A stretch of 64,000 nucleotides of DNA, taken from contig JBGVLX010000051.1 in the NCBI GenBank assembly GCA_045124495.1, positions 6,050 through 70,049 on the forward strand, given 5' to 3'. The position numbers were made by a program, and so were the translations under genes. Of this stretch, positions 61,469-64,000 are shown piece after piece (position 1 is the stretch's first letter; each line of letters begins with the position of its first letter). The notes below the pieces were generated by a model. That model saw nothing but the letters and a program-made list of their open reading frames with translations, made no database searches and was not told where the DNA came from. This DNA is from RGIG1668 sp045124495 (GTDB lineage Bacteria; Bacillota; Clostridia; Lachnospirales; Lachnospiraceae).

Positions 61469-61876
61469 TTATTCAAACAGTACCTGTTCCAAAATGGCAG
61501 CTGCATCTTTAATGCAATCCGGACAGGCCCGAAGCATCTTTCCTGTTTCCACTCCCTTTAGGGTTTTACAAACTACAGACTGATTCTGCTCTTTAAAACG
61601 TCTTACAATTTCTCGCGAAAGTTTATAAGAATCAGCCTTACTGTCAGGATGTTCCAAATTTCCACTGCTTTGTTTCATCCCTGCAATTACACAAGCCCCT
61701 GTTATGGCACCGCAGGTTCCTTCCATGCCTCCCATACCGAGCCCTAATGCTTCTGTGAGCTTAAACATCGTCTCCTCGTCTACACCTACTAAATCGCAAT
61801 AGGTACAGGCTATCGCCTGGGCACAATTATATCCTTTTTTATGTTTTAACATAGTTTCTTCTACTCTCGTTTCCAA
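61469..61876 (-). CDS. C_GCAxxG_C_C family protein
   Basis: Putative redox-active or metal-binding protein of the C_GCAxxG_C_C family (PF09719). The 135 residues contain YNCAQAIACTYCDLVG, GGMEGTCGAITGACVIAG and, near the C-terminus, CPDCIKDAAAILEQ, which give the family pattern of cysteines. It has no signal peptide. Start ATG 61876 follows GGAGG (61882 region). Function unknown; the cysteines suggest electron transfer or a metal cluster. Confidence 0.88.
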   Translation of the reverse strand: METRVEETMLKHKKGYNCAQAIACTYCDLVGVDEETMFKLTEALGLGMGGMEGTCGAITGACVIAGMKQSSGNLEHPDSKADSYKLSREIVRRFKEQNQSVVCKTLKGVETGKMLRACPDCIKDAAAILEQVLFE

Positions 61877-62129
61877 TTTCCTACCTCCATTTTTTCCACA
61901 TCCTGTAACGTGTCATCACTTTACGAACCAATTTGATTCTAACAAAGCCACATAACAGTGTCAAGTTTTCAAAAAATTCTAACATTTTTCTTTCAATTCA
62001 TAAAATTAACCACATTATTCCTTGATTTGTTTTATTTTTTTACGTATTGTTCTTTTATTTTCTTTATTTTATCTCATTCTTTTTTCATTTTAGAAATTTT
62101 TAAATTCTCATTATTTTTATGATTTTCTC

Positions 62130-62158
62130 TTTCCATTTTTTCTTTTTTCCTATATAAT
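62130..62158 (+). promoter_or_regulatory. Candidate promoter of carB
   Basis: TATAAT at 62153-62158 with a poor -35 (TTTCCA, 62130-62135) 17 bases upstream. The ATG at 62205 follows AGGAGGA at 62191. The other 250 bases of this 328-base gap (from the C_GCAxxG gene start) are very T-rich on plus and hold nothing else that I recognise. No carA, PyrR-binding loop or terminator is evident. Confidence 0.5.
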
Positions 62159-62204
62159 AGTTCAAGAGTACTTTTCAAGTATATATATTTAGGAGGATAG
62201 ACAA

Positions 62205-64000
62205 ATGCCAAAGCGTACAGACATTCAAAAAATACTTATTATCGGCTCAGGTCCTATCATTATCGGACAGGCTTGTGAATTTGATTATTCAGGAACACAG
62301 GCTTGTAAGGCACTGAGAAAGTTAGGTTATGAGATTGTATTGGTAAATTCCAATCCAGCTACCATCATGACAGACCCTGAAACTGCCGACGCAACTTATA
62401 TAGAGCCACTGAATGTGGAAAGATTAGAACAAATCATTGCAAAGGAAAGACCAGATGCAGTTCTTCCAAACCTTGGAGGTCAGTCAGGCTTAAACCTTTG
62501 TGCTGAACTTGCAAAAGAAGGTATCTTAGACAAATACAACGTAAAGGTGATTGGTGTTCAAATCGATGCCATCGAACGTGGAGAAGACCGCATTGAATTT
62601 AAGAAATCCATGGAAGCCATCGGTATTGAAATGGCACGAAGCGAAGTTGCTTACACCGTTGATGAAGCACTTGCGATTGCAGATAAATTAGGCTATCCTG
62701 TAGTTCTTCGTCCTGCTTACACCATGGGAGGTGCCGGCGGCGGTCTTGTATATAATAAGGAAGAATTAAAAACTGTATGTGCAAGAGGTCTTCAAGCCAG
62801 TCTTGTTGGTCAGGTACTTGTAGAAGAATCTATTCTCGGTTGGGAAGAATTAGAATTAGAAATCGTTCGTGATGCAGACAATAACATGATTACTGTTTGT
62901 TTCATTGAAAATATTGATCCACTTGGTGTTCATACCGGTGATTCCTTCTGTTCTGCTCCGATGCTTACCATCTCTGAAGATTGTCAAAAGAGACTTCAGG
63001 AACAGGCATATAAAATTGTTGAGTCCGTTCAGGTTATCGGTGGTACTAATGTTCAGTTTGCCCATGATCCTGTCAGTGACCGAATCGTTGTAATTGAAAT
63101 TAACCCAAGAACTTCCCGTTCTTCTGCTCTTGCTTCGAAAGCAACTGGTTTCCCTATTGCATTGGTATCTGCTATGCTTGCTACCGGTCTTACTTTAAAA
63201 GACATTCCTTGTGGCAAATATGGCACATTAGATAAATATGTACCAGACGGAGATTATGTCGTAATTAAATTCGCAAGATGGGCATTTGAAAAGTTCAAGG
63301 GTGTAGAAGATAAATTAGGTACTCAGATGCGTGCAGTTGGTGAAGTTATGAGTATCGGTAAAACTTATAAAGAAGCATTCCAAAAGGCAATCAGAAGTTT
63401 GGAAACCGGACGTTATGGCTTAGGTTATGCAAAAGATTATAACGAAAAATCCAAAGAAGAACTTCTTAAATTGTTAATCACTCCTTCTAGCGACCGTCAT
63501 TTCATTATGTACGAAGCTCTAAGAAAGGGTGCGACTGTAGATGAAATCTTTGAACTTACGAAAGTAAAACACTACTTCATTGAACAAATGAAGGAATTAG
63601 TGGAAGAAGAAACAGAACTTGCCAAGAGCAAAGGAAGTCTTCCTTCAGACGAATTATTAATTTCCGCAAAGAAAGATGGATTCTCTGATAAATACATCAG
63701 CCAGATTCTTAACATTTCCGAAGATGACGTTCGTAACCGTCGAATCGAATTAGGTGTAGAGGAAGCTTGGGAAGGTGTTCATGTAAGTGGTACAGAAGAT
63801 AGTGCTTACTACTATTCTACTTACAATGCAACAGATAAGAATCCGATTAAAACTGATAAACCTAAGATTATGATTCTTGGTGGTGGACCAAACCGTATTG
63901 GACAAGGTATTGAGTTCGATTATTGTTGTGTTCATGCGTCGCTTGCACTTAAGAAATTAGGATTTGAGACAATTATTGTAAACTGTAATCCAGAGACTGT
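62205..64000 (+). CDS. carB: Carbamoyl-phosphate synthase large subunit, 5' part
   Basis: Makes carbamoyl phosphate for pyrimidines and arginine. The 598 codons present start MPKRTDIQKILIIGSGPIII and include SNPATIMTDPETAD, RPAYTMGGAGGG (ATP-grasp), FIENIDPLGVHTGDS and EINPRTSRSSALASKATG (one change from the usual NPRVSRSSA). They continue into the second half (ILGGGPNRIGQGIEFDY) at the right edge. ATG 62205 follows AGGAGGA. No carA gene lies immediately upstream; it must be elsewhere. Confidence 0.97.
   Translation, partial: MPKRTDIQKILIIGSGPIIIGQACEFDYSGTQACKALRKLGYEIVLVNSNPATIMTDPETADATYIEPLNVERLEQIIAKERPDAVLPNLGGQSGLNLCAELAKEGILDKYNVKVIGVQIDAIERGEDRIEFKKSMEAIGIEMARSEVAYTVDEALAIADKLGYPVVLRPAYTMGGAGGGLVYNKEELKTVCARGLQASLVGQVLVEESILGWEELELEIVRDADNNMITVCFIENIDPLGVHTGDSFCSAPMLTISEDCQKRLQEQAYKIVESVQVIGGTNVQFAHDPVSDRIVVIEINPRTSRSSALASKATGFPIALVSAMLATGLTLKDIPCGKYGTLDKYVPDGDYVVIKFARWAFEKFKGVEDKLGTQMRAVGEVMSIGKTYKEAFQKAIRSLETGRYGLGYAKDYNEKSKEELLKLLITPSSDRHFIMYEALRKGATVDEIFELTKVKHYFIEQMKELVEEETELAKSKGSLPSDELLISAKKDGFSDKYISQILNISEDDVRNRRIELGVEEAWEGVHVSGTEDSAYYYSTYNATDKNPIKTDKPKIMILGGGPNRIGQGIEFDYCCVHASLALKKLGFETIIVNCNPET

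Overview
The window reads as an AT-rich, spore-forming member of the Clostridia, most likely a Lachnospiraceae-type gut or rumen anaerobe. The main reasons are a five-gene spoVA operon and dipicolinate synthase genes (endospores), a cdaA-cdaR c-di-AMP module, HPr with both His15 and Ser46, T-box control, GatCAB, and AT-rich intergenic DNA with strong GGAGG ribosome binding sites. It is chromosomal core DNA: I see no insertion sequence, prophage, CRISPR array, rRNA or tRNA gene.

Layout. 1-5 kb: gatC-gatA-gatB (gatB cut by the left edge), an unknown membrane-anchored protein and a two-gene ABC exporter, all on the minus strand. 5.2-8.1 kb: spoVAA-AB-AC-AD-AE on plus behind a candidate sigma-G promoter. 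8.2-13 kb: a class A penicillin-binding protein (minus), then a YigZ/IMPACT protein and an unknown membrane protein (plus). 13.1-24.6 kb: on minus, queF, addA, addB, a thioesterase, mutY, a DUF3810 metalloprotease-like protein and an asparaginase. 24.7-27.1 kb: rpmG-secE-nusG-rplK-rplA, with two copies of a probable L1-binding operator. 27.2-33.6 kb: an orphan FliD-like gene, an aminotransferase (minus), and dpaA-dpaB-asnB behind a candidate sigma-K promoter. 33.7-37.5 kb: M18 aminopeptidase and aspS with a T-box leader. 37.7-45.6 kb: a long minus-strand run of two membrane proteins, cdaA, cdaR, HPr, citrate synthase, an MCP and tcdA. 45.8-52.3 kb: a CorC-type protein with an unusual leader, an EAL protein, and a permease-acyltransferase fusion with a small membrane protein. 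52.4-61.9 kb: thioredoxin, Dabb protein, HAD phosphatase, a BMP lipoprotein with an MCP, PepD, a PqqD-like protein, an OPT transporter and a C_GCAxxG_C_C protein. The right end is carB, cut by the edge.

How the genes fit together. GatCAB and an AspRS carrying the residue typical of non-discriminating enzymes, read with a T-box whose specifier appears to be AAC (Asn), suggest that Asn-tRNA(Asn) is made by transamidation. spoVA and dpaAB are the dipicolinate transport and synthesis halves of spore maturation, in the forespore and mother cell respectively. The most unusual items are the NCS1 permease-PlsC-zinc ribbon fusion, the corC leader with its small acidic ORF, the paired L1 operators, and two families of dispersed intergenic repeats.
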